From: Bacteroidales bacterium
GTDB lineage: Bacteria; Bacteroidota; Bacteroidia; Bacteroidales; VadinHA17
Direction: 5' to 3'
Length of the DNA stretch: 48,046 nucleotides
Assembly (NCBI GenBank): GCA_003141715.1
Contig: PLNF01000105.1
Span: forward strand, 1-48,046
In this document: piece by piece, positions 47,039 to 48,046 of the stretch
Layout of the letters: each line of letters starts with the position of its first letter
Numbering within the stretch: the first letter of the stretch is position 1
The notes under the pieces: generated by a model
Seen by the model: the letters and a program-made list of their open reading frames with translations, nothing else
Databases searched by the model: none
Told to the model about the DNA's origin: nothing
Made by a program: the position numbers and the translations under genes

Positions 47039-48016
47039 ATGAGCAAAATCTGTTTTGTATTTTTTGGAATCCTATTGGCTATTAACTCATTTGGACAAGT
47101 TAAACAAAGGTATCAGGATCTGGTAAATGACGCCCATCAACTTTACGAGAGTAAGGAGTATTTAAAGTCTGCTCAACAATATTCCAAGGCATTTAATATT
47201 GAGGGAAATGGATCTTTAACTTTCGACAGGATTGCTGCTGCTTTGGCATGGGCTCAGGCTGATTTGTATGATTCAGCCTTTGTTCAACTATTCAGAGTAG
47301 CTAAGGATAGTACTTTTACTAATTATGTCTGGCTGATTGTATACCAGCCAGGATTAAATCCCCTGCATTCCTATAATAGGTGGAACATGGTTATTGAAAC
47401 CATCAAGATTAATTTCGTTAAAAAGGAAAGAAATCTCGACATGAATCTTGTTGCTGTTCTTGATTCAGTTTACATAGAAGATCAACTATGCCAGCAACAA
47501 TACGTTGAAATAGCAACCAAATATGGCCAACAATCAGAGGAATTAAAATCATTCAGCACATTAATGAAAGATAAGTATTCTATTAATCAGATAATCGTGA
47601 AAAAGATACTTGATGAACGCGGCTGGCTTGGTGAAGAAATTATTGGACATTACGGCAATATGGCGTTGTTCCTGGTAATTCAGCATTCAAATCTTGAAAC
47701 ACAGGAAAAATACCTTTCAATGATTAGAGAAGCTGTTAAAAAAGGGAATGCAGATCCGGCTAATTTAGCTTTATTGGAAGACAGAGTTGCGTTAAGACAA
47801 GGTAAAAAGCAGATATATGGTACCCAACTAGCTTACGACGAGACAACAGGAGAGTCTTATGTTCAACCCCTTGAAGATCCCGATAATGTTGACAATAGAC
47901 GTATAGCAATTGGACTTGAAAAGCTTAAGGATTATCTCTTAAGAGTTGGCATGAAATGGGATCCAGAAGAATACAAAAAGAAGTTACCCGAACTTGAAGC
48001 AAAACAAAAAAAATAA
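47039..48016 (+). CDS. DUF6624-like secreted protein with TPR-like N-terminus, cassette 3
   Basis: Signal peptide (...LLAINSFGQ); GNMALFLVIQHSNLETQEKYLSMIREAVKKGNADPANLALLEDRVALRQGKKQIYGTQ. Confidence 0.75.
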   Translation: MSKICFVFFGILLAINSFGQVKQRYQDLVNDAHQLYESKEYLKSAQQYSKAFNIEGNGSLTFDRIAAALAWAQADLYDSAFVQLFRVAKDSTFTNYVWLIVYQPGLNPLHSYNRWNMVIETIKINFVKKERNLDMNLVAVLDSVYIEDQLCQQQYVEIATKYGQQSEELKSFSTLMKDKYSINQIIVKKILDERGWLGEEIIGHYGNMALFLVIQHSNLETQEKYLSMIREAVKKGNADPANLALLEDRVALRQGKKQIYGTQLAYDETTGESYVQPLEDPDNVDNRRIAIGLEKLKDYLLRVGMKWDPEEYKKKLPELEAKQKK

Positions 48017-48026
48017 AAAAACGAGT

Positions 48027-48046
48027 GCTAACTCGGACGGTTTAAT
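48027..48046. repeat. Giant attC-like element copy D (5' end only; continues beyond window)
   Basis: GCTAACTCGGACGGTTTAAT identical to the first 20 bp of copies A and C, 10 bp after the DUF6624 stop codon. Confidence 0.85.

Noticed and set aside
42352-48046. CRISPR array
   Set aside because: Repeats are ~352 bp, few, and separated by full genes; no short regular repeats or cas genes.
39984-48046. Canonical class integron with IntI
   Set aside because: No IntI-specific insert recognisable in the recombinase, integrase points toward the array, boundary cores GTTAGCA/GTTAGCG do not strictly fit GTTRRRY, and elements are far longer than normal attC; hence called integron-like only.

Overview
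This is a Bacteroidetes-type (probably Bacteroidales-like) chromosomal segment. Positions 1-39.5 kb are mostly ordinary core or shell genes: plsX(partial)-fabH, bactofilin, an F-type ATP synthase locus (atpZ/I-like, B, E, F, H, A, G, then D, C after an intervening prenyl synthase and an inverted beta-barrel gene), a PLP decarboxylase, a gluzincin/TolB-like outer-membrane protein, a DUF2723 protein, a response regulator, a YfiR/SpoIIE-like phosphatase, an ABC-F protein, an AcvB/VirJ-like plus MprF-like pair, CotH, TonB receptor plus DUF4249, and a LolA/LolCE/LolD-like export cluster. The accessory part is 39.6-48.0 kb. It starts with a tyrosine recombinase that has a duplicated N-terminal domain, followed by an RHH antitoxin and a truncated MazF remnant. 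After that comes a cassette array: a cupin gene, then a RES-domain-like plus Vsr/PD-(D/E)XK-like nuclease pair, then a DUF6624-like gene. The cassettes are separated by ~352-bp structured repeats that begin GCTAAC-TCGGA-CGGTTTAAT and end ATTAAACCG-CCGGGCC-GTTAGC. Copies of the repeat show compensatory base changes in two separate helices, so the folded form is conserved. The AAC...GTT termini with R-spacer-L-like boxes resemble integron attC sites, but the elements are several times longer than usual attC sites and the nearby recombinase lacks an obvious IntI-specific insert. I consider this giant-attC-like, integron-like cassette system the main candidate for something undescribed. All homology calls are from reading the sequence; no database search was run.
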